Source of the DNA: Bacillota bacterium
GTDB lineage: Bacteria; Bacillota_A; Clostridia; Lachnospirales; Lachnospiraceae
Direction of reading: 5' to 3'
DNA: 64,000 nt
Assembly: GCA_023443625.1 (NCBI GenBank)
Contig: JAEZTQ010000079.1
Span: forward strand, 1 to 64,000
A program made the translations under genes and the position numbers. The notes under the pieces were generated by a model that saw nothing but the letters and a program-made list of their open reading frames with translations, had not been told where the DNA came from and did no database searches. Positions 45,594 to 54,723 of this stretch are shown here, piece after piece (position 1 is the first letter of the stretch; every line of letters begins with the position of its first letter).

Positions 45594-46952
45594 TTAATAT
45601 TTGGTGAAATATTCCCACACTTCTTGGGCGATTTCCTGGGATAAACCTAAATCAAAAAGTATCTGCAGGAGACCATATCGGTTTCTCAGATCCTTTGCTA
45701 CTAAAAAGCTATTGATAAAGGTAGCTTCATCGAGCCCAATATCCTTAGGGGTATTAGGAGCCCCCAGGGTGGATAAATGAGAGCGAATTTCATCAGCTGA
45801 AGGTAAGTGATTAACAATAGATTTTATCCTTTGCCAATTCTTCTCAAGGAGATCAATACGGGATAGTACATTGGCGGGTTCATTTTTACCCAGAGTATTT
45901 TCTAATTGAATAACTGAACTTGCGGCATCATAATAGGTTGCCTCAATTTGTGCCTCCCAGTTATCTTTTGAGTATGTTAAGGCATTCTCCCTGGCTTTCC
46001 CAAAGTCAATATTCATATTCATTAATAGTTCATAGCCTTTTAATACAGCTATGGTTCCAATACCAACCTTAGTTCCATGAAGAATAGTCTTTTTTCCTTG
46101 AAATAAGTACATCATCTCCCAGTAGTGAGAAAGATGGTGCTCACTGCCGGAGGCAGGTCTTGAATTACCGGCAAAGCTCATAGCAATACCAGAGAACACC
46201 AAAGCTTCCATGATACTTTGGGTAGCCTTACTACTTCTTTGTTTTGCTGCTCTTATATTAGAGACTACTACTTCTAAGGAATGTCTTACAATCTTTTCAA
46301 TTTCTAAACAATGATATTCACCTGTTATAATATGTGCGATTTCCCATTCGCACAGACAGGTGTACTTACCTAATATATCGCCAATACCTGCAGCAATCAT
46401 ATTGGCAGGAGCATCCTTTAAGATCAGAGTGTCGCCTATAATCCCAAGAGGGGTATGAGCCTCATAGGTGGTTTTCATATGGTTAACAATAAGGGGAGCA
46501 ACATTTGAAGCAAAGCCATCCATAGAAGGCGCAGTTGCTATTATGAAATAGGGAAGTTTGAGGCGATAGCTGATAAAGCGGCATAAATCATTGAGGGTTC
46601 CACTGCCTATAGCTATCATATGGTCACACTCTGGATCAAAATGAATCATTATTTCACCCATAGCTCTCTCATCAGGAATGGGTTCCTCGCTATCTAAGGT
46701 ATAACTAGTATAGGAGAAAGAGGCTTGTTGAAAAAGAGTGTGGATACGGGTACCCAAAAGGGAATAAGTAGTTTTATCAAATAGTAAGAATGATTTTTGA
46801 AGATGATGACTTTTAAGTAATTCGGTTATAGATAGAAGAGCATTTTCTTCTATATTAATGTACTCTATAGGTACAAGATGTTTCTTATTGCAAGTACAGG
46901 AGAAACTTTCATTTAAGTAGTCTTTTATTGGACAGCCTTGAGGGATTCTCAT
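45594..46952 (-). CDS. araM: sn-glycerol-1-phosphate dehydrogenase (AraM/EgsA family)
   Basis: 452 residues, start after a GGCGGTATT element. NAD(P)-binding GSGTLNDLCRF and SMDGFASNVAPL are typical of AraM. Metal and substrate residues lie in the SGSEHHLSHYWEM helix. It makes sn-glycerol 1-phosphate from dihydroxyacetone phosphate. The enzyme is known in the B. subtilis arabinose operon, and here lies divergent from abfA, which supports the same context. Confidence 0.9.
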   Translation of the reverse strand: MRIPQGCPIKDYLNESFSCTCNKKHLVPIEYINIEENALLSITELLKSHHLQKSFLLFDKTTYSLLGTRIHTLFQQASFSYTSYTLDSEEPIPDERAMGEIMIHFDPECDHMIAIGSGTLNDLCRFISYRLKLPYFIIATAPSMDGFASNVAPLIVNHMKTTYEAHTPLGIIGDTLILKDAPANMIAAGIGDILGKYTCLCEWEIAHIITGEYHCLEIEKIVRHSLEVVVSNIRAAKQRSSKATQSIMEALVFSGIAMSFAGNSRPASGSEHHLSHYWEMMYLFQGKKTILHGTKVGIGTIAVLKGYELLMNMNIDFGKARENALTYSKDNWEAQIEATYYDAASSVIQLENTLGKNEPANVLSRIDLLEKNWQRIKSIVNHLPSADEIRSHLSTLGAPNTPKDIGLDEATFINSFLVAKDLRNRYGLLQILFDLGLSQEIAQEVWEYFTKY

Positions 46953-47148
46953 AATATACCGCCTTTCTCTTGATGTTATGGTAATTATACTCTTTTTACC
47001 ATGAATAATAAAGTAGAAAAGGTGATAATATTTTTTTTTGCTCTAGTATCTGCAAAATTGTAATATTAAGTAATGGGGTTGACATAAAGAGTAAAATGAT
47101 AATTCTCAAAGACAAACTACAACCAACCTAAAAAGTAAAGAAAAAGCC

Positions 47149-47211
47149 TTGACGTTTCTCCCAAAAAGTAGTAAATTATATGTAATATTAACTAAAATAT
47201 TTAATATTACA
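47149..47211 (+). promoter_or_regulatory. abfA promoter and candidate operator
   Basis: TTGACG (47149-47154) and TAAATT (47172-47177) are spaced by 17 bases. Just after them TGTAATATTA (47181-47190) and TAATATTACA (47202-47211) form a perfect inverted repeat, well placed to block transcription. A TGTAATATTT half-site lies at 45171-45179 before the ArsR gene. Confidence 0.65.
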
Positions 47212-47251
47212 TTATATAATTACATTAAATACTCTAGAAGGTGGTAAAAGT

Positions 47252-48766
47252 ATGGTAAAATTGTTGGTAAATCCAAAAAAGAAACTGGGACAGATTAATA
47301 AAGAGATATATGGTCACTTCTCTGAACATCTAGGCAGATGTATCTATGAGGGTCTGTATGTAGGTGAAGACTCGAAGATACCTAATACGAAGGGTATGCG
47401 TAATGATGTTGTTGCAGCTTTAAAAGAGATGAAGATCCCTGTGCTTCGCTGGCCAGGTGGATGTTTTGCAGATGAATATCATTGGAAGGATGGTATTGGA
47501 CCCAAGGAAACCCGTAAGAAGATGATTAATACCCATTGGGGCGGAGTTGTAGAAGATAACAGCTTTGGCACCCATGAATTTATGGAATTGTGTAGTCAGC
47601 TGGACTGCAAAGTATACATTAATGGTAATATGGGAAGCGGAACTGTTCAGGAAATGTCGGAATGGGTAGAATATTTAACTTTTGAAGGAATATCTCCCAT
47701 GTCCGATTTAAGAGCTAAGAATGGTCATAAGGAGCCCTGGAAGGTAGATTATTTTGGAGTAGGAAATGAAAACTGGGGCTGTGGCGGTAATATGACCCCG
47801 GAGTACTATGGTAATGAATATCGCAGATATCAGACTTATGTCAGAAATTATAATCAAAATGCACCTGTTCAGAAAATCGCCTGCGGCGCTAACTCTGACG
47901 ATTACCAATGGACCAGGGAAGTGTTAGAAACAACCCATAAGCATGCCCCTGCATCTTTCCATGGCTTTATGGATGGTTTATCCCTGCATTATTATACATA
48001 TCCAGAAAGCTGGGATAACAAGGGAAGTGCCACAGAGTTTGATGAGAAGACCTGGTATAAAACCTTAAGAAAGACCTTATATATGGAAACCTTGATCAAA
48101 CGTCATAGTGCAATAATGGATCAATATGATCCCGATAAAGTGATTGGAATGATTATTGACGAATGGGGAACCTGGTTTGACTGTGAACCCGGTACCAATC
48201 CTGGTTTTCTATATCAGCAAAATACCATGAGAGATGCATTAGTTGCTGGTATTAATTTGAACATCTTTAATAAGCACTGCGATCGTGTGAAGATGGCTAA
48301 CATAGCTCAATTGGTGAATGTTCTCCAATCGGTAATTTTAACGGAAGGAGAGAAGATGCTTCTTACTCCTACCTATCATGTATTTAAGATGTATAAAGCG
48401 CATCAGGATGCCCAGTTATTGGATAGTAGTATCGAGACTGATATGATTGGTCTGGAAGAGGAATTTATGGTTCCTAATCTACATGAGTCAGTATCCATGG
48501 CGGAGAATGGGAAAGTACTAATTACTATTAATAATTTATCCCTTAGCGATAGCTATGAAATTGATAGTGAGATAGTTCAATCTAAAGTGAAAGCTGTTAA
48601 GGGAACAATATTAACAGGTGATATGAGAGCTCATAATACCTTTGAGAATCCCAATCATGTGCAAACAGCAGAATTTAATCAATGGAAGATTACTGAGAAA
48701 GGTATTAGATTTACCATTCCGGCATGTAGTGTGTTACAGCTTGAACTAGAAATTAATGAAGCCTAA
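47252..48766 (+). CDS. abfA: Alpha-L-arabinofuranosidase, GH51
   Basis: 504 residues, usual for GH51. Acid/base Glu173 lies in [10 protein letters not shown] and nucleophile Glu304 in [10 protein letters not shown]; the family start [19 protein letters not shown] is clear. The C-terminal beta domain follows the barrel. No signal peptide: it releases arabinose from imported arabino-oligosaccharides. Divergent from araM; an operator-like palindrome sits in its promoter. Confidence 0.95.
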   Translation: MVKLLVNPKKKLGQINKEIYGHFSEHLGRCIYEGLYVGEDSKIPNTKGMRNDVVAALKEMKIPVLRWPGGCFADEYHWKDGIGPKETRKKMINTHWGGVVEDNSFGTHEFMELCSQLDCKVYINGNMGSGTVQEMSEWVEYLTFEGISPMSDLRAKNGHKEPWKVDYFGVGNENWGCGGNMTPEYYGNEYRRYQTYVRNYNQNAPVQKIACGANSDDYQWTREVLETTHKHAPASFHGFMDGLSLHYYTYPESWDNKGSATEFDEKTWYKTLRKTLYMETLIKRHSAIMDQYDPDKVIGMIIDEWGTWFDCEPGTNPGFLYQQNTMRDALVAGINLNIFNKHCDRVKMANIAQLVNVLQSVILTEGEKMLLTPTYHVFKMYKAHQDAQLLDSSIETDMIGLEEEFMVPNLHESVSMAENGKVLITINNLSLSDSYEIDSEIVQSKVKAVKGTILTGDMRAHNTFENPNHVQTAEFNQWKITEKGIRFTIPACSVLQLELEINEA

Positions 48767-48871
48767 ATCAAATAATATATACTGGAGAACATATGGGTTT
48801 CTTAGATCTTTTGCTACTATAAAGATGCAGCATAAGGCAAGTTGCATAAGGCAATCTGCATAGAAAAGAGT

Positions 48872-48900
48872 TTGACAGGGCTGATTTTATATGGTAGAAT
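48872..48900 (+). promoter_or_regulatory. Promoter of riboswitch leader
   Basis: TTGACA (48872-48877) and TAGAAT (48895-48900) with a 17-base spacer, just upstream of the leader RNA. Confidence 0.75.
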
Positions 48901-48908
48901 ATGGTTGT

Positions 48909-49007
48909 TCCTTGAGGGAGTAGTCAGCGCAACAGCGTGGCAAGCCAACAAAATGGTAGATGTAAATCATAAATCCTGGTTTTGCTTTAAATGATGAGAC
49001 TCGAGTA
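48909..49007 (+). promoter_or_regulatory. yybP-ykoY (manganese) riboswitch
   Basis: The RNA has the conserved GGGAGTAG after the P1 strand CTTGAG (48911-48916) and the closing GATGAGAC followed by CTCGAG (49000-49005), which pairs with P1. These two conserved loops and their order match the manganese-sensing yybP-ykoY class. Between them is a variable stem region. Mn2+ binding normally turns on a manganese exporter or similar membrane protein. The covariance was not tested. Confidence 0.78.
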
Positions 49008-49042
49008 TGGCGTAGCTGTACCCGGTTTCATAATAGGATGTT

Positions 49043-49101
49043 AACGGATACAGTAATGTATCCGTTTTTTTATGCTATAGGAAATTGCGTCCTATAGCAT
49101 A
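49043..49101 (+). terminator. Riboswitch terminator and adjoining hairpin
   Basis: AACGGATACA (49043-49052) pairs with TGTATCCGTT (49057-49066), loop GTAA, with a T run to 49071: an intrinsic terminator that belongs to the riboswitch. Immediately after it a perfect 12-bp hairpin (49071-49082 with 49090-49101) is followed by AAAAAA. Confidence 0.8.
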
Positions 49102-49162
49102 AAAAATAATCGGATGCGCACCTCTGCGAATAACGCAAATGAATTTGCGTAGGAAGTATATT

Positions 49163-49209
49163 GCTTCGCAATCCGCTCGGGCGCGGAGTGTCAGCATGCT
49201 GACACTTTG
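49163..49209 (+). repeat. GTGTCAGC hairpin repeat, copy 2
   Basis: GCTTCGCAATCCGCTCGGGC followed by GTGTCAGC-AT-GCTGACAC; same core as 38545-38584 and, in the opposite orientation, 54404-54449. Confidence 0.8.
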
Positions 49210-49272
49210 TTCTGACATGTAAGCGACTAACGTTCAACTTATTTTTGTTACAAACAAAAAGGAGGTAATCGT

Positions 49273-49971
49273 ATGAAGATTAAAGTAAATGATATTCACA
49301 AATTCTATGGAAATGGAGATTCCAAAGTTGAAGTATTGCAGGGGGTAAACTGTGAGATTCAAGACGGAGAAATCTGTGTGTTGTTAGGTCCATCCGGTTC
49401 CGGTAAATCCACACTTCTTAATATCATCGGAGGAATTGAAATGGCAGAATCCGGTTGTATCGATATCGGGGAGGATTGCACAGAACACATGAATGAAAAA
49501 GAACTCACTCTTTATCGAAGAAACCATTTGGGGTTTGTCTTTCAGTTTTATAATTTGGTTCCGAATCTTACCCTGAAAGAGAATATTGAGGTATGCGCAT
49601 ACCTAAGCAAAAATCCTTTGGATATAGATGAATTATTGATAACTCTCGGACTGTATGATCATAAGGATAAACTGCCATCACAATTGTCTGGTGGACAGCA
49701 GCAACGTTGTGCCATTGGAAGAGCCTTGGTCAAGAACCCGTCCCTTCTTCTTTGTGATGAGCCAACGGGAGCCCTTGATTATCACACATCAAAAGAAATC
49801 TTAAGTCTCATAGAGCAGGTAAATAAAAAATATCACAATACAATTATTATTGTAACTCATAATGATGCAATTAAAAACTTAGCCAATCATGTGCTCAAGA
49901 TGCGAGATGGCGTGATTGTTTCTGACTACATCAATGAGAAGCCCATCTCTGCCGATGAATTAGAGTGGTAG
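49273..49971 (+). CDS. ABC transporter ATP-binding protein (MacB/LolD type)
   Basis: 232 residues with an AAAGGAGGT site. Walker A GPSGSGKST, signature LSGGQQQRCAIGRAL and Walker B LLLCDEPTGALD are all present. The class drives FtsX-type mechanotransmission complexes rather than bulk import. Paired with the permease 12 bases downstream. It sits after the manganese riboswitch and repeat region but with its own ribosome site; a role in manganese is not indicated by its family. Confidence 0.93.
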   Translation: MKIKVNDIHKFYGNGDSKVEVLQGVNCEIQDGEICVLLGPSGSGKSTLLNIIGGIEMAESGCIDIGEDCTEHMNEKELTLYRRNHLGFVFQFYNLVPNLTLKENIEVCAYLSKNPLDIDELLITLGLYDHKDKLPSQLSGGQQQRCAIGRALVKNPSLLLCDEPTGALDYHTSKEILSLIEQVNKKYHNTIIIVTHNDAIKNLANHVLKMRDGVIVSDYINEKPISADELEW

Positions 49972-49983
49972 GGGGTGAACAAT

Positions 49984-52236
49984 ATGAGAAATCCGTTAAA
50001 CAAACGTTACCCGCATGAATTTAAGAAAAATGCTGGGAGATACATATGCATATTTTTGCTTTTGGTCATTACCATCATTATCGGTTCCGGATTCCTGTCT
50101 GTGATGGAAAGCACCAAGTATTCATTGAATCAAAACCAAATTGAAAATAAAGTCGAAGATGGCTATTTTGAAGCTGCATTTCCCTTAGATGACAAGGTGA
50201 AGAGAGGACTGGAGGAGGACCTTGTCCTTTGTGATAATTATTATAGTACGGTAGAGGGATTTCATGGGGATGTCAAGATATACGTCTTTAACGAAAGAAA
50301 TGAAATGAATATCCCCTCTCTTTTTAAAGGAAGACTGCCGGCCAATGACAATGAGATTGCGGTGGATCGTATATTTGCTGAAAATCATGACATTACCCTG
50401 GGGGATTTTATTGAGCTAAATAAAATAAAATACACTGTCTCCGGAACTATAGCCCTGCCGGATTACAATTCCCTGTTTCTGAATAATCAGGACATGGTCA
50501 TGAACACTACAGGGTTTGGCGTGTGTGTGGTGTCGGAGGAGGGCTTTGATAAATTTGATCAAAGCACCCTTACCTATCGTTACAGCTACCGCTACAATGA
50601 CCGGAAGCTGTCAGATAAAGATAAGGCAGAAACTGCCAATGTAATCCAGAAGTTCCTTGTGGGAAATGGCGTGAATGTGCAGGATTTCTTAACTGCTCAG
50701 AACAACCAAAGTATAACCTTCCTGGCTAACGATATGGGCAAGGACGGACCTATAATTGAGGTATTAGTATATATCTTACTGGTGATTATTGCTTTTGTCT
50801 TCGCAGTACTTTCTGCCAATACCATTGAGGAAGAGGCTCCCATAATCGGTACCCTTCTTTCCATGGGATATACAAAACGTGAACTGGTTCTTCACTATTT
50901 AACCCCAACCATTATTGTTACACTCCTGGGTTCCATAGTGGGCAATGCTTTAGGATATACAGTGATGATCGAACCATTTAAGAGCCTTTACTATACCTCT
51001 TACAGCTTACCTCCATTGACCCTACGCTTTAACCAGGTAGCATTTATAAAGACTACGATTCTCCCGGTGATGATTATGATTGTGGTCAATCTGGTACTCC
51101 TGGTTAACAAAATGTCCTTGTCGCCTCTTCGGTTCCTGCGAAAGGATCTTAAGAAGAGAAAACAAAAGAGAGCAGCAAGGCTTCCAAACTGGAAATTTTT
51201 AAATCGCTTTCGGATTCGCATTATTTTTCAGAATAAGGGAAGCTATATAATACTATTTTTTGGTGTCTTCTTATCCAGCTTCTTGTTGATGTTTGGCACC
51301 GGTCTGCAGCCCCTTGTGAACCATTATGTGGATACCATAGATGACACCTTACCCTATGAATATCAGTATATATTAAAAGCACCGGTAGAAGCAGAGGGGG
51401 GAGAGAAAGTATTAATCTATTCTTTAGAGACCGAGTATTCCCTGAGCAAAGATAATGTGGATATAACCTTTTATGGAGTGCAACAAGACAGTGAAATCTT
51501 TGATGACATTACGATCCCCACCGAAGAAAACCACATTGTCATTTCCGATTCCTTTGCAAAAAAGCTGAAAGTCAGTGTTGGGGATGAAATCGTATTTGAG
51601 GATACCGTTTATGAGAAGAAATACACCTTGCTGGTGGATGCAATTTGCCCTTATACGAACAATCTCGGAGCCTATATGAGCATTAATAACTTGTGTGACC
51701 TTCTCGAAAAGGATGCAGGCACCTTTAACTGTTATGTAACACAGAACAAACTGGACATTGACGATACCTACATTGCCAAATTCATGAGCAAAGGCGATTT
51801 TCTCGGAGCGGCAAAGCAGATGATGATTTCCTTTGGAGGTGTTATAACATTTGTGAACGTGTTCTCTGTTTTTGCCTATATGGTTTTGATGTATCTCCTG
51901 ACTAAGATAGTCATTGACAAGAACGCAATTTGCATTTCCTTTATGAAGGTGTTTGGTTATGAAAAAAAGGAAATAAGAAAATTGTATCTCGATGCTTCAG
52001 CAATTGTGGTGCTGATTTCCTTGCTAGTTTGTCTTCCCTTGGAGGCATATGTATTTAAAATAGCTTTGGTATATATATCCGCATATATTGAAGGATATAT
52101 GGATTTCTACTTACCGGCATCGGTTTATATCAAGATTGTCATAATCGGAGTAGTGGCTTACTTTGCGATTAATGCTTTGCATCTGCACAAGGTGAAGAAG
52201 ATACCTATGAATGAGGCTTTGAAGAACAGGGAATAG
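49984..52236 (+). CDS. FtsX-like ABC transporter permease
   Basis: 750 residues from ATG 49984 (AGGGGGTG site; a GTG nine bases earlier overlaps it). One helix at the N-terminus (YICIFLLLVITIIIGSGFL) is followed by a large extracellular domain, then two blocks of membrane helices with a second exposed domain between them (FtsX-MacB_PCD, then FtsX, twice). Such permeases export peptides or remodel the envelope. The operon appears to have only these two genes. Confidence 0.88.
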   Translation: MRNPLNKRYPHEFKKNAGRYICIFLLLVITIIIGSGFLSVMESTKYSLNQNQIENKVEDGYFEAAFPLDDKVKRGLEEDLVLCDNYYSTVEGFHGDVKIYVFNERNEMNIPSLFKGRLPANDNEIAVDRIFAENHDITLGDFIELNKIKYTVSGTIALPDYNSLFLNNQDMVMNTTGFGVCVVSEEGFDKFDQSTLTYRYSYRYNDRKLSDKDKAETANVIQKFLVGNGVNVQDFLTAQNNQSITFLANDMGKDGPIIEVLVYILLVIIAFVFAVLSANTIEEEAPIIGTLLSMGYTKRELVLHYLTPTIIVTLLGSIVGNALGYTVMIEPFKSLYYTSYSLPPLTLRFNQVAFIKTTILPVMIMIVVNLVLLVNKMSLSPLRFLRKDLKKRKQKRAARLPNWKFLNRFRIRIIFQNKGSYIILFFGVFLSSFLLMFGTGLQPLVNHYVDTIDDTLPYEYQYILKAPVEAEGGEKVLIYSLETEYSLSKDNVDITFYGVQQDSEIFDDITIPTEENHIVISDSFAKKLKVSVGDEIVFEDTVYEKKYTLLVDAICPYTNNLGAYMSINNLCDLLEKDAGTFNCYVTQNKLDIDDTYIAKFMSKGDFLGAAKQMMISFGGVITFVNVFSVFAYMVLMYLLTKIVIDKNAICISFMKVFGYEKKEIRKLYLDASAIVVLISLLVCLPLEAYVFKIALVYISAYIEGYMDFYLPASVYIKIVIIGVVAYFAINALHLHKVKKIPMNEALKNRE

Positions 52237-52271
52237 GCTAGCCTAAGAAAGCTCATTGTAAAGAGGAAAAA

Positions 52272-52402
52272 GAAAGAAGAAAGAAGAAAGAAGATAGAAG
52301 AAAGAAGAAAGAAGAAAGAAGATAGAAGATAGAAGATAGAAGATAGAAGATAGAAGAAAGAAGATAGAAGATAGAAGAGAACAGAAAAAAGAACAGAAAA
52401 AA
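52272..52402. repeat. Heptanucleotide array GA(A/T)AGAA, 15 units, plus two 12-mers
   Basis: Fifteen perfect heptamers GAAAGAA or GATAGAA run from 52272 to 52376, followed by two copies of GAACAGAAAAAA (52379-52402). One strand is almost pure purine. It fills the gap between the permease and the protease gene. Confidence 0.9.
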
Positions 52403-52530
52403 GAACCTAAAGGAAGTCCTGGGTATAATTGCTTAGTACTAACATTAAACTGATAATACTTGCAAATTCTTCAAAATACTTTATAATGAGATTGTTGATA
52501 TAACAAAAAATACCATTAGGAGGTGCAATA

Positions 52531-54378
52531 TTGCACAGATGTAATAAAGCAATTGTAAGAATACTGTTGGTACTTTTGCTAGCTATATGCTTTAATAGTG
52601 CCCCAGGGCTCTTATCAACCCTTTCCACAGCCCAAGCAGCAACTGTTACACCCTCGTTAAAGGAGAAAAAGAAAACCTTATATGCCGGTTACAATACATA
52701 TACGATACAGCTTAATAATAAATCTAAAAGTGCAAAAATCAGCTATAAGACAAGTAACACAAAAGTGGCTTCAGTTTCATCCAAAGGAGTGGTAACACCA
52801 AAGAAGAAGGGTACAGCAACAATTACAGTAACAGTAAAGCAAAACAAAAAGACTTATAATCTGAAGACCACAATAACTGTCCTTGATCCAGCGATCTCCT
52901 TATCTCAATCTACCGATTATCTCAATGTAGGTGATACTTATGAATTTAAGGCTACAGTAACGGGAATGAAGGATAAGGTTGTTTGGAGTATATCCGATAG
53001 TAAGATAGCTACCATAACTAGTACGGGTAAGGTAACAGCCTTAGCTAGTGGAAATGTAAAGGTAATGGCAACAGCGGGAGGAATAACTGTAGAAGAGGAG
53101 TTATACATTGGCTTAAATTCATTGGGAACCTTTTCTACAGAAATAAGCATATATACTGATTTGACAATATGGATTACGACACCCACTGAGATTAAGGATG
53201 AAAAATTGCAGTTGAGTACAGAAAATGGCCTAATCGATTGTACTTGGGGTAGTTGGTCAGATGATAGAATATCCTTAACTATTTCCCCAAAGAAAATCGG
53301 TGTGGATACGATAACAATTATCTCTGAAAAATCCGCCGATCGATTAAAAATTAAGGTCAATGTAATTGAAACACCTGTTAGGAAAGAGCTAACCTCTAAG
53401 GAAGTATACTCAAAATGCAGTCCATCAACGGTTGAGATTTATGCTACAGATGGTGACTATAATTCCACGGGTTCAGGATTTTTTGTTGGTGATGGAAAAG
53501 TGGTTACCAATTATCATGTAATTGATGGAGCTAATTCTATAAAGATTAAGACCTATGATAATAAAGAATTTATTGTGGACTATATTCTTGGGTATGATGA
53601 GAAATTGGATTTGGCTGTCTTACAAATGAAGGGGAACTATGAGAGCCTTGTAATAAGTCAGGATGGTCCTGTTGGTGGAGAGGAGATATATGCGCTGGGA
53701 AGCCCTCTTGGTTTATCAGGTACCATGACTAAGGGAATGATATCGACAGCCTCCCGAAGGATAGAGGGAGAGGATGCGGAGTTTATTCAAATTGATGCTG
53801 CCATATCCCCAGGTAATAGTGGTGGACCTCTTATCAATTCCTACGGAGAAGTTATTGGAATAAATACATTATATTATATTAATGGTCAGAATTTGAATTT
53901 TGCAGTTAATATCAAGGAGATTCAAAAGATTAATACCAATCAGCCTATCTTAGTTAAGGATTATTATGCAAAGTATGAAAAGGATTTGGAAGATTGGTAT
54001 AATGCCAATGTAATAGAGGAAGATACTACTGCGAGTCAATATATAGAAACCTGTCAGAATGTACCCTCAGGTATGGTAGTGATGGGAAGTATTAACAAAG
54101 ATGAGAATGGGGATTGCTATTATTTTGAGCTAAACCAGGCTGCTACCCTTAGTACCATCCTTCGATCTCAAAGCTATATGGACTATATGGCTACTTATTT
54201 TGAGTTGTATACCTATGATGCGGAATTTGTTATGTCCTCTAAAGTATATAGCGAAAGTGATTATTTTGATCAGATAATTAATACTGAACTAAAGCCTGGT
54301 AAGTATTTACTTTTTGTCTCAACCTATGAGGACTATGAGGGCTCAGATATAGATTACATGTTTTTCCTTATGTACTAA
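52531..54378 (+). CDS. Secreted HtrA-like serine protease with Ig-like (Big_2) domains
   Basis: 615 residues from TTG 52531 (AGGAGG at 52518-52523). Signal peptide ends STAQAA. Residues of about 45-215 hold two Big_2-like domains (ISYKTSNTKVASVSSKGVVT, VVWSISDSKIATITSTGKVT). The trypsin-like domain (about 290-460) has His329 in TNYHVID, Asp360 in EKLDLAVL and Ser430 in GNSGGPL, HtrA-type spacing. There is no PDZ domain. A C-terminal domain of about 100 residues looks like a PPC-type beta domain. Extracellular or wall-associated protease, substrates unknown. Confidence 0.9.
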   Translation: MHRCNKAIVRILLVLLLAICFNSAPGLLSTLSTAQAATVTPSLKEKKKTLYAGYNTYTIQLNNKSKSAKISYKTSNTKVASVSSKGVVTPKKKGTATITVTVKQNKKTYNLKTTITVLDPAISLSQSTDYLNVGDTYEFKATVTGMKDKVVWSISDSKIATITSTGKVTALASGNVKVMATAGGITVEEELYIGLNSLGTFSTEISIYTDLTIWITTPTEIKDEKLQLSTENGLIDCTWGSWSDDRISLTISPKKIGVDTITIISEKSADRLKIKVNVIETPVRKELTSKEVYSKCSPSTVEIYATDGDYNSTGSGFFVGDGKVVTNYHVIDGANSIKIKTYDNKEFIVDYILGYDEKLDLAVLQMKGNYESLVISQDGPVGGEEIYALGSPLGLSGTMTKGMISTASRRIEGEDAEFIQIDAAISPGNSGGPLINSYGEVIGINTLYYINGQNLNFAVNIKEIQKINTNQPILVKDYYAKYEKDLEDWYNANVIEEDTTASQYIETCQNVPSGMVVMGSINKDENGDCYYFELNQAATLSTILRSQSYMDYMATYFELYTYDAEFVMSSKVYSESDYFDQIINTELKPGKYLLFVSTYEDYEGSDIDYMFFLMY

Positions 54379-54403
54379 CTACTAGTGAGAAATAACCAAA
54401 AAG

Positions 54404-54483
54404 AAAGTGTCAGCAAGCTGACTCTTTGCGCCCGAGGGGATTGCGACGCTTTTGCGATGGGAGAGTTTTGCTAGCGAAACTCT
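54404..54483. repeat. GTGTCAGC hairpin repeat copy 3 (inverted) and hairpin
   Basis: 54404-54449 is the complement of the repeat at 49163-49209: GTGTCAGC-AA-GCTGAC followed by GCGCCCGAGGGGATTGCGA. After it AGAGTTT (54462-54468) pairs with AAACTCT (54477-54483), likely the terminator of the protease gene. Confidence 0.75.
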
Positions 54484-54531
54484 TTCCTCTAGTGTCTTGA
54501 AAAATAAAACATTTCTGTTATAATTAATTAT

Positions 54532-54696
54532 AAATATGGGAGCACTATTATTCCCTTGAGAATTTTCATGCAACATTTTTAATATTGTTTTGCAAGAGAT
54601 GTTTGACGGACAGCTGATTGCATATACAATAAATGAAAATGTTTACAAAGTTAACGGTAGAAAATCTCATGAGGGAATAATAATGCTCCCATATTT
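54532..54696. mobile_element. Candidate MITE-like inverted-repeat element
   Basis: The ends are near-perfect inverted repeats of about 35 bases: AAATATGGGAGCA on the left and TGCTCCCATATTT on the right, continuing through TATTATTCCCT and AGGGAATAATA. The 165-bp element has no gene; its middle has a TGCAA/TTGCA stem. It lies just downstream of the DUF4914 gene. Could also be a very long terminator hairpin. Confidence 0.5.
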
Positions 54697-54723
54697 TTAT
54701 CTATTTATAATTTATTATATGTT

